Assembly: GCA_023419055.1 (NCBI GenBank)
Contig: JAEZYO010000791.1
Coordinates: 1 to 13,328, forward strand
Direction: 5' to 3'
DNA from: Pseudomonadota bacterium
GTDB lineage: Bacteria; Myxococcota; Polyangia; Polyangiales; Polyangiaceae
DNA: 13,328 bases
Below, piece after piece: positions 1 through 7,187 of this stretch; the stretch's first letter is position 1, and each line of letters starts with the position of its first letter. Under the pieces are notes generated by a model. The model was not told the DNA's origin and made no database searches. It worked only from the letters and a program-made list of their open reading frames with translations. Both the position numbers and the translations under genes were made by a program.

Positions 1-1216
1 GAACCAAGGTGAGATACGTGACGAAGGACACCGGCAGGAGCGCACACGCGGCGCCCAGAGCGAGAAAGAAGCGGCCCGCGCGCCGGTAACGCCGGCCGAG
101 CAAGCGTGCGGCGCCGATGACCGCCAACACGAGCACCACCCGCTGGTACACGGTCTCGACCGTGCCCAGCGTCAGCTTGGAGCCATAGTCGAAAGCGGCA
201 GGGTTCGAGGCGTGCAGGTAGTAGCCGGCGGCTCCCGCGTACTCGAACGTGCGCATCAACTTCAGAGGGACCAGGCTCAGCCAGATCGCGGGTCGCTCCG
301 CGATGCGGCGCATCCCGGCGCGGCCGAAGCAACGATCCTTGTCGGCCTCGCCGAAGACTTCGCGGCATTCGCTCGGCACCCCGATCTCGTCGATGGGAAT
401 GAAATGCCCCTCGCCCTCCGGAGCGCTGCCGATGAAGAGGTTCCAGCCGCCGTTCGCGCTCACGAACACGCAGGACTCGAGCCGAGAGCAGTTACGTAAG
501 GTCCAGGGTAAGCAGGTGGCGACGGCGAGCGCGCTGACGAGCGCGGCACGCGCGAGCCTGCGAACCGCGCCCGCGCCGGGCGGCGTCGCGAGCAGCCCGA
601 GCAACGGAGCCGCGAGCACGAGCTGCGGTCTCACCAGGATCGACGCTCCGAGCGCGACACCCGCGATGATGAGAGCCCAGCCGCCCCGCGCGCTCGCCCA
701 GAGACAGAGCCAGGCCGCGACGGTGATCGCCGCGGCGGCGACCCCTTCGGTCATGAGGGCCGGCGTATAGAGAACGAGCGCCGGGTGCAACGCGAGCAAG
801 AGCGCGCCGAGCAACGCGACGAGCCGCGAGCCGTTCGCGGCGAGCAGGCGCTGCACCGCGAACACCGAGGCTGCTCCGAGCAACGCGTTGACGAGCATTC
901 CGACCACCGGCTTCGAGCCAAAGACCGCGTAGAACCCCCCCAGGAGCCCGGGATACCCCACCGGATAATGCGCGGCGTAGGTGACCACGCCGTCCGGCCA
1001 CGCCCACGTGTAACCGAGCCCGTGAGCAATACGGTCTGCGACGATCTGATAGTAGCGACCGTCGTCGACGGGCGGAAAGCGCGGCCCCGCCCACAGCACC
1101 ACGGCGAGCCTCACCGCGAGCGCGAGCGCCGTGACGGCGAGAGCGTCTCCCGGCCGCGGCTCGGCCCGGCCGAGCTCGCAGAGCGACGAGAGCGCGCGGC
1201 GAGCCCGCTCTATCAA
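1..1216 (-). CDS. GT39/ArnT-like membrane glycosyltransferase (C-terminus cut by left edge)
   Basis: I read this frame directly on the minus strand: 405 codons stay open to the left edge. The protein is a polytopic GT-C glycosyltransferase of the GT39 (PMT/ArnT-like) kind, which transfers a sugar from a polyprenyl-phosphate donor on the periplasmic side of the inner membrane. Visible family marks are a first membrane span at about residues 25-43, followed by an acidic DDGRYY motif at 51-56 in the first periplasmic loop (the usual catalytic-acid region). Further on are HYPVGYPG (83-90), TPALMTEG (151-158), the RPQ turn (196-198) and PWTLRN (238-243), followed by NGGWNLFIGS. At least eight hydrophobic segments are visible. 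The chosen start is TTG at 1216-1214, overlapping the maf stop by 4 bp (TTGA), which suggests translational coupling; no strong ribosome site is seen. A GTG further upstream inside maf is a weaker alternative. The acceptor (protein, lipid or glycan) cannot be told. Family assignment is firm; start and function are less so. Confidence 0.85.
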   Translation of the reverse strand, partial: MIERARRALSSLCELGRAEPRPGDALAVTALALAVRLAVVLWAGPRFPPVDDGRYYQIVADRIAHGLGYTWAWPDGVVTYAAHYPVGYPGLLGGFYAVFGSKPVVGMLVNALLGAASVFAVQRLLAANGSRLVALLGALLLALHPALVLYTPALMTEGVAAAAITVAAWLCLWASARGGWALIIAGVALGASILVRPQLVLAAPLLGLLATPPGAGAVRRLARAALVSALAVATCLPWTLRNCSRLESCVFVSANGGWNLFIGSAPEGEGHFIPIDEIGVPSECREVFGEADKDRCFGRAGMRRIAERPAIWLSLVPLKLMRTFEYAGAAGYYLHASNPAAFDYGSKLTLGTVETVYQRVVLVLAVIGAARLLGRRYRRAGRFFLALGAACALLPVSFVTYLTLV

Positions 1217-1824
1217 GTCGGAAACTCGCGGAGCAGCCCCACGCGCAAGAGATCCACGACCACCTCGCACGCGGGCAGGCCCACCACGTTGCTGTAGGAG
1301 CCGTCGATGCGCTCGACCAAGAACGCGCCGATCCCCTGAATCGCGTAGGCGCCCGCCTTGTCGAGCCCTTCACCGGTGGCTGCGTAACGCGCAAGCTCGG
1401 CGGCACTAGCGGCGCGCATCGTCACGCGCGACTCCACGGTGCGAGTGACGGCCGCGATGCCGAGCTCGGAGTACTTCGATAGCGCGTAGCGCGTGTAGAC
1501 CGTGTGGGCGCGCCCCACGAGCCTGCCGAGGAGGCGCTCGGCGTCGGCCACGTCAGTGGGTTTCCCGAGCACCTCGCCGTCGACGACGACGATGGTGTCC
1601 GCGACGAGCACCCCGGCGCAGGGCTCCGAGCGCGCGATGCCCGCGACCGCGCCGAGCTTGTCGGCCACGATGCGTTCGATGTAGCGGAGCGGCGACTCGG
1701 CGGGACGGACCGCCTCTTCCACGTCGGCTGGGCGCACGCGGATGGGAACCCCGAGCCCGCGCAAGATCTCACTCCGCCGCGGCGAAGCCGAGCCGAGCAC
1801 CAGTGGAGTCTCCGTCGTGATCAT
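1213..1824 (-). CDS. maf: Maf-family nucleoside triphosphate pyrophosphatase (YhdE type)
   Basis: This 203-aa protein has the usual Maf length and all hallmark motifs. They are GSASPRR at residues 11-17 (phosphate-binding loop), ADT with the metal/catalytic Asp at 75-77, LGKPTD at 86-91, DKAGAYAIQG at 155-164 and SYSNVVGLP at 176-184. DKAGAY.IQG and SPRR are typical of the YhdE-type subfamily, which hydrolyses dTTP/UTP and modified pyrimidine nucleotides to monophosphates. The YceF/m7GTP type carries different residues there. Family members act in the cytoplasm in nucleotide-pool cleaning and have been linked to septum/cell-division control. The ATG at 1824 is preceded by AGAGG eight bases upstream and leads straight into the conserved N-terminus. 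The frame stays open upstream to an ATG at 2133, but that extension lies antisense to the neighbouring plus-strand gene and has no Maf homology. The gene is followed with a 4-bp overlap by the GT39 gene. Confidence 0.95.
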   Translation of the reverse strand: MITTETPLVLGSASPRRSEILRGLGVPIRVRPADVEEAVRPAESPLRYIERIVADKLGAVAGIARSEPCAGVLVADTIVVVDGEVLGKPTDVADAERLLGRLVGRAHTVYTRYALSKYSELGIAAVTRTVESRVTMRAASAAELARYAATGEGLDKAGAYAIQGIGAFLVERIDGSYSNVVGLPACEVVVDLLRVGLLREFPT

Positions 1825-1888
1825 CGACGCCGCCTCTCTTACTTGGCTCTCCCGCCGGCGCAACCGAGAACCTCGTACCTTGCCCGGG

Positions 1889-2914
1889 ATGGCGTTAAGG
1901 TGCCGGGCGGTGCCCCCGCGTTTTCGAACTGGCTCGGTGCTGCTCCTCTTCGGCGTCATCGGCAGCGGAAGAGTCGCGACCGCAGCCGACTGTGAGCCTC
2001 GCTCGGGGCTCTCTCCGTGCTTCGCCGCGGACCCTGTCACGATGCCCACGGGCCACGCGCGGTTTGCGTTCTTCCCGCAGCCGATCCCGGTCCCCTTGGG
2101 GCAAGCCGCGCTCACGTTGGGCCAGACCTTCATCCGCCGCCCGCTATCACTCGCGGCCGTCTCCCCCGCCCCCGAGGGCCGAGAGATCCCCGTCGTCGAC
2201 TACGAGCTCGGCTTCGCGCTCGGGCTCGCGGTGGGGCTCGGCCACGAGCTCGAGCTCTCTGCGGTGCTGCCGATGACCCTTCTGCGAGGAGGGACGGGGC
2301 TTTCGGGCGCGACCGCGCAAGACGCGAGCGAGCTCGCGGACACCGCTGTTTACGACCCGACCATCGGGCTCGCCTTCACCCCGTGGCCGAGCGCTGCTCG
2401 ACAACTGCTGGGGGTGAAGTTCCGGCTCGATGTCTCGCTGCCGCTCGGCGAAAGTGACGTGTTTGCCGGCTACGCGGGGCCGGGGCTCCTGCCCGCCGCC
2501 GACGCCGAGCTCGCGCTCGGTCGCTTGACCCTCGGCGCCGAGCTCGGAGCCCGCCTCGGACAATCCGTCGATTTCGCGACGTCGCGGCAGGGCTCGTGGC
2601 TCTCCGCGTCGTTCGGGCTCGGGTTCGATCTCCTCGATCGCGAGCGGCTCAGCGTGGGCCTCGAGGGGACGCTTCGCCAGAGCCTGGGCGAGGTCGACAT
2701 CGATCCCGGTACGGCGACCACCTCGGGCCCAGCCGCGGAGTGGCTCGGATCGGTGAGATCGGCGGACGGGCCGTACTCCGTCTTGCTCGGCGCTGGCACG
2801 GGCCTTCCGTTCGCGCGCGAGCGGCGCGAGTCGGGCGGCGACGATGCGGTGCTCGCCCCGACCGCCCCCGCTCTCCGAGCGGTGCTGCGCCTGAGCTACG
2901 CGCCCCTACCCTAG
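1889..2914 (+). CDS. Secreted outer-membrane beta-barrel-like protein, unknown function
   Basis: This 341-aa protein is the only plus-strand gene in the window. It begins with a basic N-terminus and hydrophobic core (residues about 14-30), with a likely signal-peptidase cut near ATA-AD at 31-34; Cys35 and Cys44 follow. The mature part alternates short amphipathic beta-strands with turns (for example YELGFALGLAVGLG, ELELSAVLP, LTLGAELGARLG, LSVGLEGTLRQSLGE). It ends in ALRAVLRLSYAP. The pattern resembles the barrel domain in front of many myxobacterial OmpA-like or phenol-degradation MetA-type outer-membrane proteins. No OmpA peptidoglycan-binding domain follows, so this is a barrel-only version. 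The start at 1889 is chosen because it places the signal peptide correctly; an in-frame ATG at 1742 lies inside maf on the other strand. No good ribosome site or sigma70 promoter is visible in the 64-bp divergent gap. The gene is convergent with the exporter operon. The function is not recognised. Confidence 0.75.
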   Translation: MALRCRAVPPRFRTGSVLLLFGVIGSGRVATAADCEPRSGLSPCFAADPVTMPTGHARFAFFPQPIPVPLGQAALTLGQTFIRRPLSLAAVSPAPEGREIPVVDYELGFALGLAVGLGHELELSAVLPMTLLRGGTGLSGATAQDASELADTAVYDPTIGLAFTPWPSAARQLLGVKFRLDVSLPLGESDVFAGYAGPGLLPAADAELALGRLTLGAELGARLGQSVDFATSRQGSWLSASFGLGFDLLDRERLSVGLEGTLRQSLGEVDIDPGTATTSGPAAEWLGSVRSADGPYSVLLGAGTGLPFARERRESGGDDAVLAPTAPALRAVLRLSYAPLP

Positions 2915-2957
2915 GCGACGTCGCGTGGGTGGGGTCGCCATCTTGCGAGCGCGGCTT

Positions 2958-3563
2958 TCAGAAGAGCCGCTCTTCGACGTAGATGCGATCACCGGCCTGG
3001 AGGGGGATGTCCTCGGCGTCACCCTCCGTGATGGCGTCCACGCTGATCACGGCGGTGACCGTCTTACCCTCCGGGCTCGTACGCGTGAGCCTCACGTTGC
3101 CGCCGTTCGCGATCGAGGTGAGCCCACCCGCGATGGACAGCGCCTGGATCAGGGTGAGCCCCGGCGTGTGCGGCACGCTGCCCGGCTTGGCGACTTGCCC
3201 GAGCAAGGTCACCTTGCGGCTGTTGTACTCCTTCACCTGCACCACCACCGTGGGATCGGTGAGGATCTTGTCGTCGATGAGCTTTTGCCGAACGACGCGC
3301 GCGACCTCTTGAGGCTCGAGGCCCTGCACCTTCACCGTCTTCACGTACGGCAGGTCCACGGTGCCGTCCGAGGCGACCTGGAACTCTTGCGGCAGCTCCT
3401 TCTCACCCACGATGACGAGCGTGAACACGTCGCTCGGGCCGAGCAGGTTGCGCTCGGAGGGCGGCGGCAAATTCACGCGCGTGGCGCGAGAGCGAGACGA
3501 GCAACCGAGCGCGACCGACGCGCCGAAGCAGGCCAACACCAGAAAGCTCCGGCGCTCGAACAA
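2958..3563 (-). CDS. Short polysaccharide export lipoprotein (OPX, Poly_export + SLBB; Wza-related)
   Basis: This 201-aa protein (from TTG 3563) has a signal peptide ending at Cys21 (VALGC-SS), a plausible though not perfect lipobox. A Poly_export domain covers about residues 39-113, beginning LGPSDVFTLVIVGEKEL and including the ASDGTVDLPYV core. One SLBB domain follows at about 117-163 (KVTLLGQVAKPGSV, then LTLIQALSIAGGL). The chain stops after AGDRIYVEERLF, with no C-terminal helix able to cross the outer membrane. Wza-type OPX proteins form periplasmic rings that pass capsule or exopolysaccharide to the surface. Short forms without the outer-membrane helix (class-3 OPX) rely on a separate Wzp barrel, and such a barrel is encoded just upstream. 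GAGG lies about 11 bases before the chosen TTG. TTG codons at 3581 and 3614 are alternatives that overlap the barrel gene and add a non-signal-like leader. Domain identity is sure; the start is uncertain. Confidence 0.92.
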   Translation of the reverse strand: MFERRSFLVLACFGASVALGCSSRSRATRVNLPPPSERNLLGPSDVFTLVIVGEKELPQEFQVASDGTVDLPYVKTVKVQGLEPQEVARVVRQKLIDDKILTDPTVVVQVKEYNSRKVTLLGQVAKPGSVPHTPGLTLIQALSIAGGLTSIANGGNVRLTRTSPEGKTVTAVISVDAITEGDAEDIPLQAGDRIYVEERLF

Positions 3564-3577
3564 CGGTCTTGCTCGCC

Positions 3578-4963
3578 TCAAATGAAGTAGCGGAGCCCGA
3601 GCCAGATCTGCCAACGCGAGTACTCGAGATCTTCCGTCACGTCGTCGTCCCCGGGGTCCGGGTTCTCGGGCAGGTCGGACGGATACTGCGGCGAGATCAC
3701 CTGCTCGTAGAGGAGCGTGGTGTTGACGCCGAAGACTTCGCTGAAGCGATACTCACCGAAGAGGCGACCGTCGATCACGTCTTGGCCGAACGCCGGCGCG
3801 ATCGCGGCGTTGCCCATCGCGTTCGTGTACGTCGACTCCGGGAAGCCGAGGTGCGAATAGCCGCCCTCCAGCGTCGCGACGAACACGCCGCCGGCGAAGT
3901 AGGAGAAGTTCAGGTAACCGCGATCGCGGACGTAGAAGGAGCCGAGATAGCTGTTCGAGAAGTTACGCAGGTAACCGGCCGCGATCGACGACAAACCGAC
4001 CGGCGCCGTGTCCGGGCTCGGAGGCGGCAGCAAGAACCACTTGAGCTCGCCGTGCGCGACGTAGCCGTCGTAATTCTGCGCCTCGTAGATGCCGTTCGCC
4101 TCGTAGTAGCTCGAGTTCCAGCCGAGCAGCGCGAGGAACGCGAGCTTCGACGTGATGAGGCCGTTCAGGCCGACGCGAGCCTGAACGTAGTCCCCGTTGG
4201 TCTGCGGCGTGTCGTCGTCCGTGTAGCGCACGAACGTGTACTCGCCGTCGAACAGGATCGCCGTGCGAGGCAGGAAGCGCCAGCGGCCGCGCGTGACGAT
4301 GCCGTGCTCGAAGTTGTTGTAGATCTGGTACGGGTCGTCTTCGAAGTAGTTGTAGGCGACTTCGTAACCGACGCGCCAATCGAAGAGACCACCGCCTGGG
4401 CGCCACGAGACGCCGACGCCGCCGCGCACCGTGTCGCGATCGAAGGCCACGTTGGGGAGCGTCACGTTCGACGGCTCGCCGGTGCGCAGGAAATCGGCAT
4501 AGATGTCGCCGCCGACCGGCTTCGACGGCAGGATGTCGAAGCGAGCGTTCGCGCCGATGTCGAGGTGACGCTGATCGCGCACCTGATCGTCCTCGGGCGG
4601 ATCAGCGTCCGACGGGATGAGCTCGTTGTAAGCGGCCCAGACGCCGGCGCGGAAGTTCAACGCCGGCGGCGCGCCCACCGCTCCTGCCGCGCGCCGCTGT
4701 TGCGACAGAGTCGAGACGTTGAACGAGGGCGTCAGGCGCAAGCGCCAGACCGCGATCGGGTTCTCGTCTTCGGAGCGCAGGAAGTAGTTCGAGTCGTAAC
4801 CGCCTTCGGCGGCAGCGCCCCAATGCAGCTCGACGTTGCCGACGCGGTACCCCATGCCCTCGCCGACGCGGCGATCCGAGAGCCACGGCTGCTCTTGTGC
4901 GAAACCGGTTCCAGCGAAGGAAAGAGCGGCCAGCGTGGCCGCGGTGATCAGGCGTAATTTCAT
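3578..4963 (-). CDS. Outer-membrane beta-barrel protein, Wzp-like partner of the OPX protein
   Basis: This 461-aa protein has a clear signal peptide (MKLRLITAATLAALSFAGTGFA, cut before QEQ near residue 23). After it comes GYDSNYFLR at about 55-63, a motif typical of large surface barrels. Many aromatic-rich amphipathic strands follow (for example WRVGYEVAYNYF, GEYTFVRYT, FAGGVFVATLEGGYSHLG) separated by acidic loops such as DADPPEDDQ. A final strand, WQIWLGLRYFI, ends the chain. The length suits a barrel of roughly 18 strands. It is followed after 14 bp by the short OPX lipoprotein gene. In M. xanthus, class-3 OPX proteins are encoded beside Wzp porins that supply the outer-membrane channel for the polymer; position, size and architecture fit that role. 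No primary-sequence motif proves Wzp membership, so this assignment rests on architecture and context. GGAAACGGG lies just before the ATG. It is preceded by a 54-bp gap after the tandem TAGTAG stops of the previous gene. Confidence 0.85.
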   Translation of the reverse strand: MKLRLITAATLAALSFAGTGFAQEQPWLSDRRVGEGMGYRVGNVELHWGAAAEGGYDSNYFLRSEDENPIAVWRLRLTPSFNVSTLSQQRRAAGAVGAPPALNFRAGVWAAYNELIPSDADPPEDDQVRDQRHLDIGANARFDILPSKPVGGDIYADFLRTGEPSNVTLPNVAFDRDTVRGGVGVSWRPGGGLFDWRVGYEVAYNYFEDDPYQIYNNFEHGIVTRGRWRFLPRTAILFDGEYTFVRYTDDDTPQTNGDYVQARVGLNGLITSKLAFLALLGWNSSYYEANGIYEAQNYDGYVAHGELKWFLLPPPSPDTAPVGLSSIAAGYLRNFSNSYLGSFYVRDRGYLNFSYFAGGVFVATLEGGYSHLGFPESTYTNAMGNAAIAPAFGQDVIDGRLFGEYRFSEVFGVNTTLLYEQVISPQYPSDLPENPDPGDDDVTEDLEYSRWQIWLGLRYFI

Positions 4964-5017
4964 TGCCCGTTTCCAGAGCCCTCGGGGAGAGCGTCCAGCG
5001 TTCCCTGTACGCTTCTA

Positions 5018-5590
5018 CTACCTTGTCGGACTGCTGAGAACTGGGGGACCGCTGAGGATGGGATCAGCGGGGAACTCGGAAGGATCTTCGTCGGGGATGG
5101 AGTCGTCGATCTCGACCGTCACCGCCGACTCTTCGACGAAACCCGTCTCCTCACCGATGCACTGATTGGCCTCGCTCACCAGCGTGTTCACGCGGTCCCG
5201 AAGCACCTGAACTACCGTGAATTGGTGCCGAGATCGATCCACGTCGTTCTGCGAGACCGCGGCCCCGAGGCCTTCCACCCGATCCGTCGCCGTCCGGATG
5301 GCCAAATCGATCTGGTTGAGCTTGTCGTTCAGACACAGCGTCTTCACGACGTCCTTCTGTTCGCGGGCCACCGCGAGCTGCTGGCGCACAGCGTTGGCGC
5401 CCCGGTCCATCGCGGGCAGGTATGCCTTTGCCTCGGTCAACATCTGCTGCGGGCTCAGGGCAACGTCCTGCTGACCACTCACCTCTAGGGGCGGCGGAGG
5501 CGGGGCTGCCTGCTGAGCCACTGCGATACCCATGGCGGCTACCAGGGTCACGCCGATGGTCAAGCCGAGCGATTTAGCGCCGAGTTTCAT
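5018..5590 (-). CDS. Small secreted helical protein with acidic tail, first gene of the exporter operon
   Basis: I do not recognise this 190-aa protein as a named family. It has a signal peptide (MKLGAKSLGL, then a hydrophobic stretch to AVA at 23-25, cut before QQ) and a short proline run (PPPPP, 30-34). A mainly helical region follows at about 46-145 with heptad-like spacing. It contains two cysteines (Cys86 in TLCLND and Cys144 in NQCIGEE) that could form a disulfide in the periplasm. From about 146 the chain is acidic and probably disordered (EESAVTVEIDDSIPDEDPSE). It ends in two consecutive TAG stops. GGAGG sits 10 bases before the ATG, and a strong sigma70-like promoter lies about 40 bases upstream, so this is the first gene of the operon with the barrel and OPX genes. 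A periplasmic accessory or assembly factor for the exporter is the simplest inference. Coding status is well supported; function is unknown. Confidence 0.85.
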   Translation of the reverse strand: MKLGAKSLGLTIGVTLVAAMGIAVAQQAAPPPPPLEVSGQQDVALSPQQMLTEAKAYLPAMDRGANAVRQQLAVAREQKDVVKTLCLNDKLNQIDLAIRTATDRVEGLGAAVSQNDVDRSRHQFTVVQVLRDRVNTLVSEANQCIGEETGFVEESAVTVEIDDSIPDEDPSEFPADPILSGPPVLSSPTR

Positions 5591-5613
5591 GCGTCAAGGC
5601 CCTCCGAACTGGA

Positions 5614-5643
5614 GAAAGCGATCGGAGTATAGGAATCGCTTTC
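5614..5643. promoter_or_regulatory. Perfect 9-bp inverted repeat centred on the -10 box (putative operator)
   Basis: GAAAGCGAT at 5614-5622 and its exact complement ATCGCTTTC at 5635-5643 are separated by 12 bp. Half-site centres are 21 bp apart, two helical turns, as expected for a dimeric DNA-binding protein on one face. The centre of symmetry falls exactly on the middle of the -10 hexamer (5626-5631). The predicted transcription start lies inside the downstream half-site, so the mRNA would not contain both arms; this argues for a DNA operator over an RNA hairpin. A regulator bound here would most simply block the promoter. The regulator is not encoded in the window. Confidence 0.6.
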
Positions 5644-5655
5644 AGGGGTTGTCAA
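5626..5655 (-). promoter_or_regulatory. Sigma70-type promoter of the exporter operon
   Basis: On the minus strand TTGACA (5655-5650, a perfect -35) is followed by an 18-bp spacer and TATACT (5631-5626, one mismatch to the -10 consensus). This is unusually consensus-like for a genome of this GC content. Transcription would begin near 5619, giving a leader of about 30 bases that carries GGAGG at 5605-5601 before the ATG at 5590. It would drive the secreted protein, barrel and OPX genes. Confidence 0.75.
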
Positions 5656-5708
5656 CGCACCGCAGCAAGCAGACAAGGACGCGTTTTCGCGCAGTCTCGT
5701 TCGGCTCC

Positions 5709-5742
5709 GGGTGCACTCAGGCATGATGGCTCTGGTGCACCC
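5709..5742 (-). terminator. Intergenic hairpin between the glt-like run and the exporter operon
   Basis: GGGTGCAC (5709-5716) pairs perfectly with GTGCACCC (5735-5742). The stem can extend past a one-base bulge by CAG/CTG, leaving an 11-base loop. It begins about 33 bases after the stop of the AgmX/PglI-like gene and lies upstream of the exporter promoter, a place where a terminator or mRNA 3'-end stabiliser would be expected. There is no T-run after it in the minus-strand sense, so it is not a classical intrinsic terminator. A binding site for a regulator is an alternative. The rest of 5591-5774 holds the promoter and a short CGCG-TTTT-CGCG palindrome at 5680-5691; no gene is seen in it. Confidence 0.4.
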
Positions 5743-5774
5743 CCTGGGCCGCGCATTCACGGCACACGCAGGAA

Positions 5775-7187
5775 TTACTGCTTCACGAACGTGACCGGTA
5801 CGTTCACCACCGCCGAACCACCGTCCGGTGGATCGAACTGTGCCGATCTGGCTCGCGCTTGCACGCACGCCACGACGCTGGGTGGCAAATTTCCCGACGG
5901 CGTGGCCGTTACGCCACTGACCTCGCCACCTGCGCCTACCTTGATCGACAGGCGGATGCTGCCCTGACTGTCGGGGTTCTCCTGGAGGCCCTTGTTGTAG
6001 CAATTGCGGAACCCGGCGCGCATGCCGGCGACCACCCGCGCCGCATTCGCGATATTGCCGCCGGCGACCGCCGCCGGCCCCGTGCTGGCATTGCCCTTGG
6101 GCCCGGCGACCTTCGCTACGCTACCGGTCCCCTCGGTGCCGGTACCTTTGCCGGTGTTGCCGATCGAACCGAGGCCACCGCCGGCCGCGCCGGGCCGGAT
6201 CGTGCCGCCGCCGCTGCCAAGCTTGAGATCACCGCTGCCGACACCGACGCCCGCCGCGCTCTGGGCGGCTGCGTCGAGCGCGCTGAAGCCGATCTCTCCG
6301 TTCTTGAGCACACCCGCCGTCGCCGGACCGGTGTTGCTGAGCGCGCCGATCATCGCCATCTCGAGCTGCGCCATTTCATTGCTGAGCGCAGCCGCTTGCC
6401 TCTCGCTCATTTGTCCGGAGGGAGCCGGCCCCTTGGGGCCGCTCGTCGGCGCTGCCGCCTTCGGCTGCTCCTTGACTTCACCCTTGTCCGTCGCCTCGGC
6501 CGTCTCCGCCGGTTGCTCTTCTACCGCGGGCGGCGGAGGCAGCGCCTTGATGGAGTCGACGAGCCCGGCAACGCTCACCTCGTCGTCGATCACGGGATCG
6601 AACCAGTCCGAGTAGATCGCGCCGAGCGCCAAGAAATGGAGCAAGAACGAGAAGGCCGCGATGATGGTGGTGTTCCAATCGATCGCGCTCGTGCCGCGCA
6701 GCACCGAGACCGGGAGCTGCGGCTTCGGCTGAACCGGAGGCGGCGCCACGAACTGGAACAGGAACGTCAAATCCTCGATGACGACCTTGCCGCGCGAGTC
6801 CTCCGTGAGGCGGATTTGATAAGCGCCCTGCGGATTGCGCCGCGCTTGTCCCTTCAAGACTTCCAGATCGGCGATCCCGGTGGGCAAAGCCACGCGGCCG
6901 CTCATCCCGTCGAGGAAGTTCAGGTGGTAGTCGTTCCCGACGAGCTCGAAGAGCCGGAAAGTGGGCGGCACCTTCGCGCTCGTGACGACGAACATGTTCT
7001 TTTCGTTCGCCCCGATGGTGACGTGCGTGCGCTGCTTGATGATGCGCTCGTCGTTGACTCGCCCGCCCTGCACGACGCCGATGCGCAGCACCTTGGGCCC
7101 GGTCGCGGCGACCGCGCGCATGACGGCAGTCATCTGCCCCGGTCGAGTAGAGGTCGTCTGCCCTTGGGGCGTCTGATTCATCGTCAT
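5775..7187 (-). CDS. FHA-like / single-span / AgmX-PglI C-terminal domain protein (GltG-like)
   Basis: This 470-aa protein has four parts. Residues about 32-148 form a beta-rich, FHA-like domain (HVTIGANEKNMFVV, FRLFELVGNDYHL), predicted cytoplasmic. One membrane span lies at about 173-193. A long Pro/Ala then Gly/Ser-rich linker (215-380), including a short helical segment at 258-285, crosses the periplasm. An AgmX/PglI C-terminal domain occupies about 382-470. The last domain is TonB-like and carries the typical cysteine pair (Cys396 in FRNCYNKGL, Cys441 in VVACVQ) and ends VNVPVTFVKQ. In M. xanthus GltG and GltJ (AgmX) have this plan and link the inner-membrane motor to periplasmic and outer-membrane parts of the gliding complex. 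The FHA-like head favours GltG over GltJ, which has a zinc-finger/GYF head. It is the last gene of the right-hand run, with a 111-bp gap before it. Either ATG at 7187 or 7181 could be the start. Family is firm; the exact orthologue is not. Confidence 0.88.
   Translation of the reverse strand: MTMNQTPQGQTTSTRPGQMTAVMRAVAATGPKVLRIGVVQGGRVNDERIIKQRTHVTIGANEKNMFVVTSAKVPPTFRLFELVGNDYHLNFLDGMSGRVALPTGIADLEVLKGQARRNPQGAYQIRLTEDSRGKVVIEDLTFLFQFVAPPPVQPKPQLPVSVLRGTSAIDWNTTIIAAFSFLLHFLALGAIYSDWFDPVIDDEVSVAGLVDSIKALPPPPAVEEQPAETAEATDKGEVKEQPKAAAPTSGPKGPAPSGQMSERQAAALSNEMAQLEMAMIGALSNTGPATAGVLKNGEIGFSALDAAAQSAAGVGVGSGDLKLGSGGGTIRPGAAGGGLGSIGNTGKGTGTEGTGSVAKVAGPKGNASTGPAAVAGGNIANAARVVAGMRAGFRNCYNKGLQENPDSQGSIRLSIKVGAGGEVSGVTATPSGNLPPSVVACVQARARSAQFDPPDGGSAVVNVPVTFVKQ

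Noticed and set aside
1825..1888. Divergent promoters between maf and the plus-strand barrel gene
   Set aside because: Logically required, but no hexamer pair with acceptable spacing was found on either strand.
1825..2133. N-terminal extension of Maf to an ATG at 2133
   Set aside because: The extension overlaps the plus-strand barrel gene antisense. It has no Maf homology, and a good ribosome site precedes the ATG at 1824.
2914..2939. GGCGAC/GTCGCC inverted repeat between the convergent genes
   Set aside because: Only six base pairs with a 14-base loop and no T-run on either strand; too weak to call a bidirectional terminator.
3569..4957. Open plus-strand frame of about 462 codons opposite the Wzp-like barrel
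   Set aside because: It mirrors the barrel gene almost end to end. The barrel has a signal peptide and strand pattern, while the antisense product is Arg/Val/Glu-rich with no features.
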